Below are positions 19,304-28,491 of a stretch of DNA of 64,000 bases, in pieces. Position numbers and translations under genes: made by a program. Under the pieces are notes generated by a model. It was not told the origin of the DNA. It searched no databases and saw only the letters and a program-made list of their open reading frames with translations. The DNA comes from Listeria grandensis FSL F6-0971 (GTDB lineage Bacteria > Bacillota > Bacilli > Lactobacillales > Listeriaceae), in the NCBI RefSeq assembly GCF_000525835.1, contig NZ_AODD01000015.1, positions 93,437-157,436 on the forward strand, given 5' to 3'. How positions within the stretch are numbered: position 1 is the first letter of the stretch; each line of letters begins with the position of its first letter.

Positions 19304-19580
19304 ACAAAAAAACGCCCATCCCTACATGAAAAATAGGGACGAACGTTAAAATCCGCGGTACCACCCTAAGTGCTCCGAACGAGAAGCCACTTAGCGAAAT
19401 GTAACAACATTTCTAGAGATAACGGTCTAACCCGCCATTTGCTACTTCACCGTTCACAAATGATGCCAAAAAGTCCATTCAAAAAAGGTCACTATCTGTT
19501 TTCACCAACCACAGATTCTCTAGAGGAAGCGAGGCCTAGATTTACTAATCTTTTTGCTAACACATTTCAAATATATATCC
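19304..19580 (-). ncRNA. T-box leader of trpS
   Basis: On the minus strand the leader contains the T-box core AGGGTGGTACCGCG (19354-19367) followed by a terminator hairpin (ACGTTCGTCCCTA / TAGGGATGGGCGT, then T7; 19304-19346). A specifier-loop candidate, TCTGTGGTTGG, gives UGG, the Trp codon. Uncharged tRNA-Trp binding should favour the antiterminator and read-through into trpS. Confidence 0.92.
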
Positions 19581-19582
19581 TC

Positions 19583-19611
19583 ATAATAGCAAGAAATGTG
19601 TCATGCGTCAA
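19583..19611 (-). promoter_or_regulatory. Promoter of the trpS T-box transcript
   Basis: Minus strand: -35 TTGACG (19606-19611), 17-bp spacer, -10 TATTAT (19583-19588), placing the start just before the T-box leader. Confidence 0.75.
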
Positions 19612-19721
19612 TGCTTTTCATAAGCGTACTGGTGGAATTGTTTCTTATATTCCTACCTACTTCACTGTTACTGATACGCGCTTTAATTCTGTACGCTCAC
19701 TATTTTTTCCACTATTACTTG

Positions 19722-20093
19722 TTAATTATAGTAAAAAGCCAGCGCAATAAAGCTTGTAGCAAGCACTGCTAGAGAACTAAGCAATAAACTTACATAACCA
19801 ACGTTCATCAATTCCGATAACGGGACATTCGCAAATTCATTCTCTTCTTCACGCTGCATTCGTCTTAAAGCCTTACGCATCCCAGAATGAATTAAATCAA
19901 AGAAACCAGACTGCATCACATATAATATTAACCCAATCAAAAAGACAGTTGCCGATACAATAAACGAAACATTAATATAATAAAGCAGAGAAACCTGCCA
20001 GTAAAACGTCAACATAATAAAGAAAATCAAAATCTCTTGAATTACCGCAAAAATTGTTACCCGTTTGAGCAAAAATGTCACCATCCAATCCAA
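19722..20093 (-). CDS. DUF3899 family membrane protein
   Basis: 123 residues with three or four hydrophobic helices: two near the N-terminus, one around residues 45-60, and a C-terminal one ending in ALAFYYN. A central basic patch (MRKALRRMQREEE) should face the cytoplasm. The layout fits the small DUF3899 membrane family present in Listeria and Bacillus. Function unknown. It sits alone upstream of trpS. Confidence 0.65.
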   Translation of the reverse strand: MDWMVTFLLKRVTIFAVIQEILIFFIMLTFYWQVSLLYYINVSFIVSATVFLIGLILYVMQSGFFDLIHSGMRKALRRMQREEENEFANVPLSELMNVGYVSLLLSSLAVLATSFIALAFYYN

Positions 20094-20164
20094 AATTCTT
20101 ACTTCACTCTATCATAAAAAGCTCGAAAAGACCATCACATTTTTGTACATATCAAAATAAAGTT

Positions 20165-20216
20165 TAAAAAATGAGCTTGTCTCGAAGCAATCAATCTGGT
20201 GCTCTGAGACAAGCTC
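20165..20216 (-). terminator. Terminator after Ig-repeat surface gene
   Basis: GAGCTTGTCTC pairs with GAGACAAGCTC; on the minus strand it is followed by ATTTTTTAAA. It lies downstream of the minus-strand gene ending at 20299. Confidence 0.7.
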
Positions 20217-20298
20217 TACTTAGAAGTTTTGAAATACATCGGAAGGAAAGGCGATATTTTCCTGTGTCTTGTTCATTTATGTCTTTTGGTGATATAGA

Positions 20299-21849
20299 TT
20301 ACTTCGTATTAATGGTTACAGGTGCGCGTTTTAATTCTGTATTGTCACTAAACAAAGCCACCTCTACTTTTTTTGTATCACTAGTGATGAGGTTACTTGC
20401 ATAGATTTGAAAGGTTTTAGTAGTATGATTGAAGGCTCCATTTTTAACGATAACACCATCAACAAATAGCACAACTTTTGTGATGACGTCTAAGGAAGCA
20501 CCACTTTGTGTGCCAGTAACATAGGTATTTCCAATCGTATGTGGCGAAGCTGTCAAACTATAATCGCCGTAGCCTGACACGGTTACCGATGCGCGTTTCA
20601 ACTCCAGATTCCCCATATACATGGCCACTTCTACTTTTTGTTTGCTACTAGTGATGAGACCACCCGCATAAATTTGAAATGTTCTTTCAGTAGCATTGAA
20701 GCTACCATTTTTAACGATAACGCCATCGATTAACAGTACTATTTTAGTGATTAAATCTGCGTCAGTACCGGAATACGTACCCGTGACGTAAGAATGCCCA
20801 ATTTGATAGGATGAAGCAATCAAATCATTGCTACCAATGATTGAAACCGTGGCACGCTTCACTTCCATATTCCCAGCAAATAAAGCTACCTCAACTTTTT
20901 GATTCACATCTTTGATAAGACCATCTATAGGTATTTGAAACGTTTTTGCAGCCATATTCAGAGTACCATCCTTGACAGCGACTCCATTAATTAATAATGC
21001 TACTTTTGTAATATAATTCAAGTTAGTTCCAGAATAGGTGCCGATAATAGATGCGTTTCCAAGTTGGTACGGTGAAATTGCTAAATTATAATCGCTGACG
21101 ATTGAAACAGGCGCCCGCTTCAATTCTTTATTCCCCTCAGAATAAAGCTACTTCCACTTTGCGGTAAATATCTGTAACAAGATCGTCTACAGAGGCTTGA
21201 AATGTTTTTGTAGTCTGATCGAAAGTCCCATTCTTTACGATAACGCCATCTACTAATAGTACCACTTTGGTGATAGCATTTAGGTTAGTGCCTGAGTAAG
21301 TGCCGGTAACAGTGGCGTTTCCAATTTGATATGGAGAAGGGGTCAAAACATAGTCATTGACGGGTGACACAGACACAGATACGGATGCCCGCTTCAATTC
21401 CGTATTTCCGCTAAACAAAGCGACTTCTACTTTTGACTAGCATCAGTAATAAGGCCACTGGCATGGATTTGAAATGTTTTTTCAGTCTGATTGAAAGCCC
21501 CATTTTTTACAATAACCCCGTCGACTAATAGCATTACTTTGGTGATGGAGCTTAGGTCTGTTCCAGCGTACGTACCAGTAACATAGTTATTCCCAATTTG
21601 ATAGGGTGAAGCTGTTATTGTAAACAGATTTTCATTTGAAATATAGCCATTTTTTTCTTTTTGGGATGTAGAGGACTCAAGTTCTTCTGTTCCTATAAGT
21701 CCAAGTTGGAGCTCTTTTTTCCGGCCATGGAGGCAATTATCATTTGTGGTGTGCTGAGCATAAACTTGTTGAGGGTGATGATTAATAACCCCTAGTAGTA
21801 CGCCAAGTATGGAACTTACTGCTAATGTTACTGCTAAAATTGTTTTCAT
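20299..21849 (-). pseudogene. Secreted Ig-like repeat protein, two frame breaks
   Basis: The start at 21849 (AAGGAG upstream) gives a signal peptide (MKTILAVTLAVSSILGVLLG, cleavage near VYAQ) and then five repeats of about 85 residues built on SPYQIGNNYVTGTYAGTD, LLVDGVIVKNG, KTFQI and KVEVALF.GN.ELKRA. The frame is lost at 21431-21434, where four T replace five (gene-strand A-run), and again near 21133-21140, where TTC-TGA-GGGG needs one base less. With both repaired it would be about 516 residues. No wall anchor or transmembrane tail is seen. The repeats belong to the same broad Ig-like class as the proteins at 1-2500. Whether truly dead or misread cannot be decided here. Confidence 0.75.
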
Positions 21850-22234
21850 TTGTCTAATCTCCTTTTTATTCTATCTGTTTATTTTGGGTTTGAGAGCCAT
21901 AAATAAGTCCTACCTCTCAACTAAAGTATAAAGCATATATTATTCCATTACTGTGGATATAATGCGAATTTTTTCTAAATGTAGCCATTTTGATAACGCT
22001 TTCGAATGGAGTGAGAACGGCAAATAAGTTAGTATCTGCATGAGAGACATCTAACTATTTCAAACTAACGCACTAAACATAACAAAAAACTTTAGCACTT
22101 AAAAATACTAACGCGCGCAAGGTTTTTGCATTTATATAAAATAATAAAATAAATCTAATTCACAAAAAATACTTTATTTTTCTGAAAAAATAGTATATAG
22201 TATTCCTACATCCAAAAAAGGGAGAGTGTAAAAA
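21850..22234. promoter_or_regulatory. Divergent control region with candidate CodY box
   Basis: 385 bp between the Ig-repeat gene and the first oppA. At 22176-22190 ATTTTTCTGAAAAAA resembles the CodY consensus AATTTTCWGAAAATT, just ahead of the oppA ribosome site. AGTTAG/CTAACT (about 22028-22056) forms a weak inverted repeat. No gene is seen. Confidence 0.5.
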
Positions 22235-23893
22235 ATGAAATTGAAGAAAAGTTGGGTACTAGCCTTGGTGCTAAGCATAATGGCTGCGGTTCTGGTAGCA
22301 TGTGGAGGCAATGATGCAACGAAAGATGACGCTAATAAATCCACGAAGAAAACAGTAAGTCTGATGGAATCGGCTGAAATTCCATCTATGGATTCTAAAA
22401 AAGGAACAGACGGTGTCAGTTTTACGGCTCAAAACACCGTGTTCGAAGGTTTATATTACCTTGACAAAGACGATCAAGTACAACCAGGCGTTGCTAAAGA
22501 AGATCCACAAATCAATGATGACCAAACCGTTTACACAATCAAATTGCGCGACGATGCCAAATGGTCTAACGGCACACCCGTGACAGCCAATGATTTTGTA
22601 TATTCGTGGAGAAAAATAGTAGATCCAAAAACTGCGGCCGAATATGCTGTTATCTTTAGTGGCGTTGTTAAAAATGCTGCCAAAATCACAGCGGGTGAGA
22701 TGAAGCCAGAAGAGCTAGGCGTAAAAGCGATCGACGATACAACACTTGAAGTAACATTGGAACAACCTGTACCATATTTCCATTCACTTTTGACATTCCC
22801 GACGTTCTATCCACAAAATGAAGAATACGTGGAGAAACAAGGGAAGGATTACGCGAAAGATAGCGATCACATGATTTATAATGGTGCATTCACAATGAAA
22901 GACTGGAATAACACAAGCAAATCATGGTCTTACGAAAAAAATGCGAAATACTGGAATAAAGGTACAATTAAACTCGACAAAATCAATTTACAGGTAATCA
23001 AAGACCCAGGAAGCGCAGTCAATCTATACACAACTGGTAAACTAGATCGTGCAACACTTTCTGGCGACTACGCGAAGCAAAAACAAAGTGACCCAGACTT
23101 CACATCAAGTCTTGATGCTTTCGTATACTTCCTGAAATTCAACCAAAAACTCGACGGAAAAGCGACCGTTTTGGCGAACGAAAATGCTCGTAAAGCCATC
23201 GCGACAGTCATCAACAAGGAAACAATGGTAGATACAGTTCTTGCTAATGGTTCAGAACCAATCGACGGATTAGTACCATCGAAATTCACCTTCAATCCGG
23301 TGACAAAAGAAGACTTCCGTAAAGAAAATGGCGATTTAATAACATACGATAAAGCAAAAGCACAAGCCTATTGGAAAAAAGCAAAACAAGAACTAGGTCA
23401 AGATAACATTACACTAGAATTCCTAGGCGACGACCAAGAGTTCAGTAAAAAAATGTCCGAGTACATTCAAAGCGAACTAGAAACAAACCTTGACGGACTA
23501 AAAATTAACATCAAAACCGTTCCATATAAATCACGCCTTAAATTGGATGAAACACAACAATACGAATTGCAACTAGCTCGTTGGGGCCCAGACTATCAAG
23601 ATCCGTCCACATTCCTAGGAGTATTCGAAACAACAAGCAGTTACAACCGTTCTAGCTATTCCAACCCAGAATACGACAAACTACTAAAAGAAGCAGCTAC
23701 AACACTAGCAACAAAACCAGAAGAACGTTGGAATGTCCTACTAGAAGCTGAGAAAATCCTGATTTCACAAGACACAGCAGTTTCACCACTATACCAAAAC
23801 GGTGTAGCAGCCCTACAAAATCCAAAAATGACAGGTTTCGTAACACACCTATTCGGAGCACCGTATTCGTATCAATGGATTGAAATTAAATAA
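22235..23893 (+). CDS. oppA: Oligopeptide-binding lipoprotein OppA (first copy)
   Basis: 552 residues, solute-binding protein family 5. The signal peptide ends in a lipobox (AAVLVAC, then GGND), so it is lipid-anchored outside the membrane and delivers peptides to the OppBCDF transporter. Family segments include YTIKLRDDAKWSNGTPVTANDFVYSW, the PTFYPQN loop and RWGPDYQDPSTFL. About half identical to the second copy at 24515. A terminator-like hairpin follows (23909-23942), so it is probably a separate transcript. L. monocytogenes has one oppA at this place; the extra copy may widen the range of peptides bound. Confidence 0.9.
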   Translation: MKLKKSWVLALVLSIMAAVLVACGGNDATKDDANKSTKKTVSLMESAEIPSMDSKKGTDGVSFTAQNTVFEGLYYLDKDDQVQPGVAKEDPQINDDQTVYTIKLRDDAKWSNGTPVTANDFVYSWRKIVDPKTAAEYAVIFSGVVKNAAKITAGEMKPEELGVKAIDDTTLEVTLEQPVPYFHSLLTFPTFYPQNEEYVEKQGKDYAKDSDHMIYNGAFTMKDWNNTSKSWSYEKNAKYWNKGTIKLDKINLQVIKDPGSAVNLYTTGKLDRATLSGDYAKQKQSDPDFTSSLDAFVYFLKFNQKLDGKATVLANENARKAIATVINKETMVDTVLANGSEPIDGLVPSKFTFNPVTKEDFRKENGDLITYDKAKAQAYWKKAKQELGQDNITLEFLGDDQEFSKKMSEYIQSELETNLDGLKINIKTVPYKSRLKLDETQQYELQLARWGPDYQDPSTFLGVFETTSSYNRSSYSNPEYDKLLKEAATTLATKPEERWNVLLEAEKILISQDTAVSPLYQNGVAALQNPKMTGFVTHLFGAPYSYQWIEIK

Positions 23894-24514
23894 TTGAAAA
23901 GGTAGAAAGTGCGCTCCGAATTCGAATTTGGGGTGCCTTTCTTCTATTACAAAAGTAAAACTGGTAATGAAATCCTAAATAAGCTGAATATCTAACAAAG
24001 CCAGTGAAATTTTCTGTCATTAAATAAAGCGCTGAAAACCCCATGTATTAAGGCTTTTTAAAGTTTTTTTTAAAGTTTATTTATTTTTTAGTGTATTTAT
24101 GTAGACAGATGGCGAAAAAAAGTATATAAATAAATATAATCCTACTAAATATTAGTGGATTGCTTTTCGAGTGGTTGTACTTTCAGAAATAACATTGTTT
24201 TCAAGTACATACCGTGTTTGAAGCAGTGAGGTTTTGGGGGATATTATTTTAATCGATTTATTTATTCAGAAAACTTAATAAAAGGGAAAAGTAAATTGTA
24301 AGATAGTTTACTTGAATGGTTTAAGAGGTTTTTGCATATGCTTTCAAATGGTGCAATAGAGTAATTGTGTCATCTTGTGGAAATTTTGCAATAACTTATA
24401 ACTTTCATCCTTGTTTTCGTATATTTCGAAAAAATAATTTACAAAGCCTAAATTTTTAGAGTATAATAGTAATCGAAATGATTTTTCTGAAAAATAAAAA
24501 AGGGAGGTTTACTA
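23894..24514. promoter_or_regulatory. Intergenic region with oppA2 promoter and CodY-like box
   Basis: 621 bp. An imperfect GC-rich hairpin at 23909-23942 probably ends the first oppA. A promoter is visible near the end: TTTACA (24438-24443), 18 bp, TATAAT (24462-24467). ATTTTTCTGAAAAAT at 24481-24495 differs from the CodY consensus AATTTTCWGAAAATT at two positions and lies just downstream of the -10, fitting repression by CodY when branched-chain amino acids are plentiful. No gene is seen in the central 480 bp. Confidence 0.6.
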
Positions 24515-26182
24515 ATGAAAAAATCTAAATTATTTTTAGTTTTAGGATTAACATTAGTACTAAGCTTAGTACTGGCAGCATGTGGAGGCGGAAGCGATTC
24601 CAAATCTGGTGGAGGCTCAAAGGATTCCAAACAAGAATTAAACTTGATGGAGTCGGCACTTATCCCATCAGCGGATAGTACAAAAGCAGATGATGCAGTT
24701 GGATTAAACGTAATTAACCAAACAAACGAAGGTCTGTATGTACTTGATAAAGATGGTGTAGCACAACCTGCAGGCGCTACTGAGAAAGCAACAGTAAGCG
24801 ATGACAAAAAAGTTTATACATTCAAACTTCGCGATGATGCTAAATGGTCCAACGGAGACCCTGTAACAGCAAAAGATTATGTATATTCATGGCAACGTGC
24901 CGTTGATCCAAAAACAGCAGCAACATATTCCTACTTATTTGATGGATTAGTTCAAAATGCTTCTGAAATTATCAAAGGTGAGAAAAAACCTTCTGAATTA
25001 GGCGTTAAAGCGGTCGACGATAATACATTTGAAGTAACTTTGGTTCAACCAGCAGCTTATTTCGATTCATTACTAGCATTCCCAACTTTCTTCCCACTTA
25101 ACCAAAAATACGTGGAAAGTAAAGGTGACAAATACGCTTTAGATAGCGATAGTATTCTTTACAACGGTCCATTCAAGTTAACAGGTTGGAACGGAACAGG
25201 TAAAACTTGGGCGTTTGTGCCGAATGATACTTACTACGACAAAGATAAAGTGAAACTTGATAAAATCAATGTACAAGTAGTTCAAGATTCTGGAACAAGT
25301 GTTAACCTATACAACACTGGTAAACTAGATAAGGCGCTATTATCAGCTGAATATGCTGTACAAAACAAAAATAAAGATGACTACAAAGTAGAAGAGGAAT
25401 CTTCTGTATTCTACATTAAATTTAACCAAGAACGTAATGGTAAGAAAACGCCATTAGCGAATAAAAACATCCGTAAAGCATTGGCATTGTCTGTTGATAA
25501 ACAAAGCTATGTGGATACAGTACTACAAAATGGTTCTATCCCAGCTAACGGATTAGTTCCTAAGAAATTCACTTTCGATCCTAAAGATAACAAAGACTAT
25601 CGCGATGAAGTTGGCGATGTTGGCGTTTACGATTTAGCAGAAGCGAAAAAAGCATGGACACAAGGCTTGAAAGAGCTAGGCGTTACTTCCTTAAACCTTG
25701 AATTTACAAGTGATGACACGGAAAATGCGAAAAAATCAAGTGAATTCTTACAAAATCAATGGGAGAAAAATCTTTCTGGTTTTAAAGTAACACTTAAAAA
25801 CGTACCATTCAAAATCCGTTTAGCGAATGACCAAAAACAAGATTATGACTTCGCTCTAAGTGCTTGGGGCCCTGACTATCAAGATCCATCAACATTCTTG
25901 AACTTGTTCAGAACTGGCAACACACAAAACAGAATGAGCTATTCAAACCCAGCTTACGATAAAATTATTGATCAAGCAGCGGGTCCACTTGCTGGTGATA
26001 CACAAGCTCGTTGGGATGAAATGCTTAAAGCTGAACCAATTCTAATTGAAGAAGATTATGCGATTCAACCACTTTACCAACGTGCGAAAGCATTCTTGCA
26101 ACAACCATACGTGAAAGATCTACAAAAAAATGCGTTTGGTCCAGACTATACGTTCAAAACAACGTATATTGACGGAAAATAA
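24515..26182 (+). CDS. oppA: Oligopeptide-binding lipoprotein OppA (second copy)
   Basis: 555 residues. N-terminus: MKKSKLFLVLGLTLVLSLVL then the lipobox LAAC followed by a Gly/Ser linker. Family 5 solute-binding protein with YTFKLRDDAKWSNGDPVTAKDYVYSW and SAWGPDYQDPSTFLNLF. It is directly upstream of oppBCDF and is the likely orthologue of the single Listeria OppA. GGGAGG precedes the start. A perfect 12-bp hairpin 40 bp after the stop probably lowers transcription into oppB, giving more binding protein than permease, as is common in such operons. Confidence 0.93.
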   Translation: MKKSKLFLVLGLTLVLSLVLAACGGGSDSKSGGGSKDSKQELNLMESALIPSADSTKADDAVGLNVINQTNEGLYVLDKDGVAQPAGATEKATVSDDKKVYTFKLRDDAKWSNGDPVTAKDYVYSWQRAVDPKTAATYSYLFDGLVQNASEIIKGEKKPSELGVKAVDDNTFEVTLVQPAAYFDSLLAFPTFFPLNQKYVESKGDKYALDSDSILYNGPFKLTGWNGTGKTWAFVPNDTYYDKDKVKLDKINVQVVQDSGTSVNLYNTGKLDKALLSAEYAVQNKNKDDYKVEEESSVFYIKFNQERNGKKTPLANKNIRKALALSVDKQSYVDTVLQNGSIPANGLVPKKFTFDPKDNKDYRDEVGDVGVYDLAEAKKAWTQGLKELGVTSLNLEFTSDDTENAKKSSEFLQNQWEKNLSGFKVTLKNVPFKIRLANDQKQDYDFALSAWGPDYQDPSTFLNLFRTGNTQNRMSYSNPAYDKIIDQAAGPLAGDTQARWDEMLKAEPILIEEDYAIQPLYQRAKAFLQQPYVKDLQKNAFGPDYTFKTTYIDGK

Positions 26183-26222
26183 GTAAACGCATATCGATTT
26201 AAGAAATGCTTGACTGTAACCT

Positions 26223-26252
26223 GAGAGAGTATATTCTATATACTCTCTCTTT
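26223..26252 (+). terminator. Intra-operon terminator between oppA2 and oppB
   Basis: GAGAGAGTATAT pairs perfectly with ATATACTCTCTC over a three-base loop, followed by TTTT. Probably partial, because oppBCDF shows no clear promoter of its own in the 330-bp gap. Confidence 0.8.
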
Positions 26253-26525
26253 TAATGATGAATTAGGATGCGTTACATATCCGAATGGTAAACACGCGGA
26301 GATGTCAGTTTATTATATTTGAGTATAGAATAATCATAATGAATTTTTAGATAATTTGATATGTTTTGGGATTCAGAAAGAAGCATCAGGATGTTCTCTC
26401 ATCACCAAAATGGATCCGAGAATTTAAAAAAACAATGAATTGAGAAAACAAAGCTCGCTATGGTTGCAGGCTTATGATAAAATAAGAAAATATTCTACAA
26501 AATAAATTTTTTGGGGGGTGTAGAG

Positions 26526-27452
26526 ATGATTAAATATGGATTGAAACGGCTCTTATATATGGTTATTACGATGTTCATTATTGCAACAGTGACATTCATT
26601 TTAATGCAATATCTACCAGGTTCACCGTATAGAAACGAAGCTAAAATGACGCCAGAACAAATTCAGATTATGAATGATCAGTACGGACTAAATGATCCAG
26701 TGCCAATGCAGTATCTCCGCTACATGGGAGACTTATTACAGGGGAATCTAGGGGTATCCTTCCAATTGGATAATCGACCTGTATCTGAAATACTAGGAAA
26801 TCTGATTGGTCCATCGATTACAATCGCCGTGGAAGCCATTGTTTTCGGACTACTATTTGGTATTATACTAGGGGTTATAGCGGCCATGTTCCAGAATAAG
26901 TGGCCCGATTACACCAGTACGTTTATCGCGATACTTGGGAAATCGATACCATCTTTCGTATTTGCCGCCATGCTACAATATTGGATTGGTGCCAAACTAC
27001 AATGGTTGCCAGTTGCCGGTTGGGGTACTTTCGAATACACCATACTGCCAGCACTCGCACTCGCCATGTTCCCACTCGCCACAGCGGCTCGTTTTATGAG
27101 AACAGAGCTTATCGATGTGTTTGGTTCGGATTATGTGTTGCTTGCAAAAGCGAAAGGGAATAACCGTGTGGAAGTTGCTTGGAAACATGCGATTCGTAAT
27201 GCACTGATTCCACTTATTACCGTTATCGGTCCATTAACTGTGGCTTTGATGACAGGTTCACTTGTTATTGAAAATATTTTTGGTATTCCAGGTATCGGAA
27301 GCCAGTTTGTTTCATCTATACAAACCAATGACTATCCTGTAATCATGGGAACTACGCTACTCTTCGCAGGTATGCTTGTTTTCGTTATTCTAGTGGTAGA
27401 TATTCTTTACGGATTGATTGACCCTCGTATCCGTGTGTCGGGAGGTAAATAA
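26526..27452 (+). CDS. oppB: Oligopeptide ABC transporter permease OppB
   Basis: 308 residues from the ATG at 26526, preceded by GGGGGGTG; the longer TTG start is inside the ribosome site. Six predicted helices. The cytoplasmic EAA loop is seen in DYVLLAKAKGNNRVEVAWKHAIRNALIPLIT, and the N-terminus (YGLKRLLYMVITMFIIATVTF) is typical of OppB. It forms the membrane channel with OppC. Two bases separate it from oppC. Confidence 0.94.
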   Translation: MIKYGLKRLLYMVITMFIIATVTFILMQYLPGSPYRNEAKMTPEQIQIMNDQYGLNDPVPMQYLRYMGDLLQGNLGVSFQLDNRPVSEILGNLIGPSITIAVEAIVFGLLFGIILGVIAAMFQNKWPDYTSTFIAILGKSIPSFVFAAMLQYWIGAKLQWLPVAGWGTFEYTILPALALAMFPLATAARFMRTELIDVFGSDYVLLAKAKGNNRVEVAWKHAIRNALIPLITVIGPLTVALMTGSLVIENIFGIPGIGSQFVSSIQTNDYPVIMGTTLLFAGMLVFVILVVDILYGLIDPRIRVSGGK

Positions 27453-27454
27453 TT

Positions 27455-28474
27455 ATGACAGAACCAAAAATTTCAAAAGAATTATTCCAACCCGCGCATA
27501 TACAAGAATCAGAACATGAGAAAATTCTCCGTCCAAGTCTTACTTTTATGCAAGATTCTTGGATTCGTATCAGAAAAAATAAAGCGGCCTTAGTGAGTAT
27601 TATCGTGTTGTCACTTGTTGTCATCATGGCTTTTATTGGTCCACTTATTTCTGGATACACTTACTCAGAACAAACAACGGCTAATGCCTCACTGCCACCT
27701 AAAGTTCAAGGGTTTGACAATATGCCGTTTTGGAATGGTAAACAAAATATTGGTGGGGAAGAAGTAGACGTTTATAAACAAAAAAATGTACCTGAAGGAA
27801 CGTATTATTGGTTTGGAACAGATACACTTGGCCGTGACCAATTTACACGTGTTTGGAAAGGAACGCAAATATCACTGTTTATCGGTTTTGTAGCCGCATT
27901 CTTTGACTTACTTGTTGGGGTAACGTACGGTATGATTTCTGGTTATTCTGGTGGTCGTGTTGATAACTTCATGCAACGTATTTTGGAGGTTGCTTCGGCG
28001 ATTCCAAACTTAGTTGTAGTTATCCTCATGTTGCTCGTCCTTGATCCCGGTATCATGTCCATTATCATTGCGATTGCGATGACCAGTTGGATAACGATGG
28101 CGCGGGTTGTACGTGGACAAGTTTTGAAATTGAAAGATCAAGAGTTTGTCTTAGCTTCTAAAACGCTTGGTGGTTCGACGCCGAGTATTTTATTCAAGCA
28201 TCTGCTACCTAATGTATCGGGTGTTATTATCATCAACGTTATGTTTAGTATTCCAAGTGCGATTTTCTTCGAGGCCTTCTTAGGATTTATCGGACTAGGT
28301 ATTCCTGCACCACAGGCGTCGCTTGGAACGCTTATTAGTGAAGGGTACAAGACGCTACAAGTATTGCCATATATGGTTCTTTATCCAACGCTCGTACTAT
28401 GTATTATCATGATTGCATTTAACTTAATTGCTGACGGCTTACGTGATGCGTTTGATCCGAAAATGCGTGATTAA
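27455..28474 (+). CDS. oppC: Oligopeptide ABC transporter permease OppC
   Basis: 339 residues, with a hydrophilic cytoplasmic N-terminus of about 45 residues before the first helix and a large extracytoplasmic loop (YSEQTTANASLPPKVQGFDN). YWFGTDTLGRDQFTRVWKGTQISL is a strong OppC/DppC signature, and the EAA loop is in FVLASKTLGGSTPSILFKHLLPN. Partner of OppB. Eighteen bases before oppD. Confidence 0.94.
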   Translation: MTEPKISKELFQPAHIQESEHEKILRPSLTFMQDSWIRIRKNKAALVSIIVLSLVVIMAFIGPLISGYTYSEQTTANASLPPKVQGFDNMPFWNGKQNIGGEEVDVYKQKNVPEGTYYWFGTDTLGRDQFTRVWKGTQISLFIGFVAAFFDLLVGVTYGMISGYSGGRVDNFMQRILEVASAIPNLVVVILMLLVLDPGIMSIIIAIAMTSWITMARVVRGQVLKLKDQEFVLASKTLGGSTPSILFKHLLPNVSGVIIINVMFSIPSAIFFEAFLGFIGLGIPAPQASLGTLISEGYKTLQVLPYMVLYPTLVLCIIMIAFNLIADGLRDAFDPKMRD

Positions 28475-28491
28475 AGGTGAGGTGAGGAAAA

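Noticed and set aside
24448..24807. 119-codon minus-strand frame overlapping oppA2
   Set aside because: It is antisense to a clear lipoprotein gene and covers its promoter; composition is that of a reverse-strand shadow.
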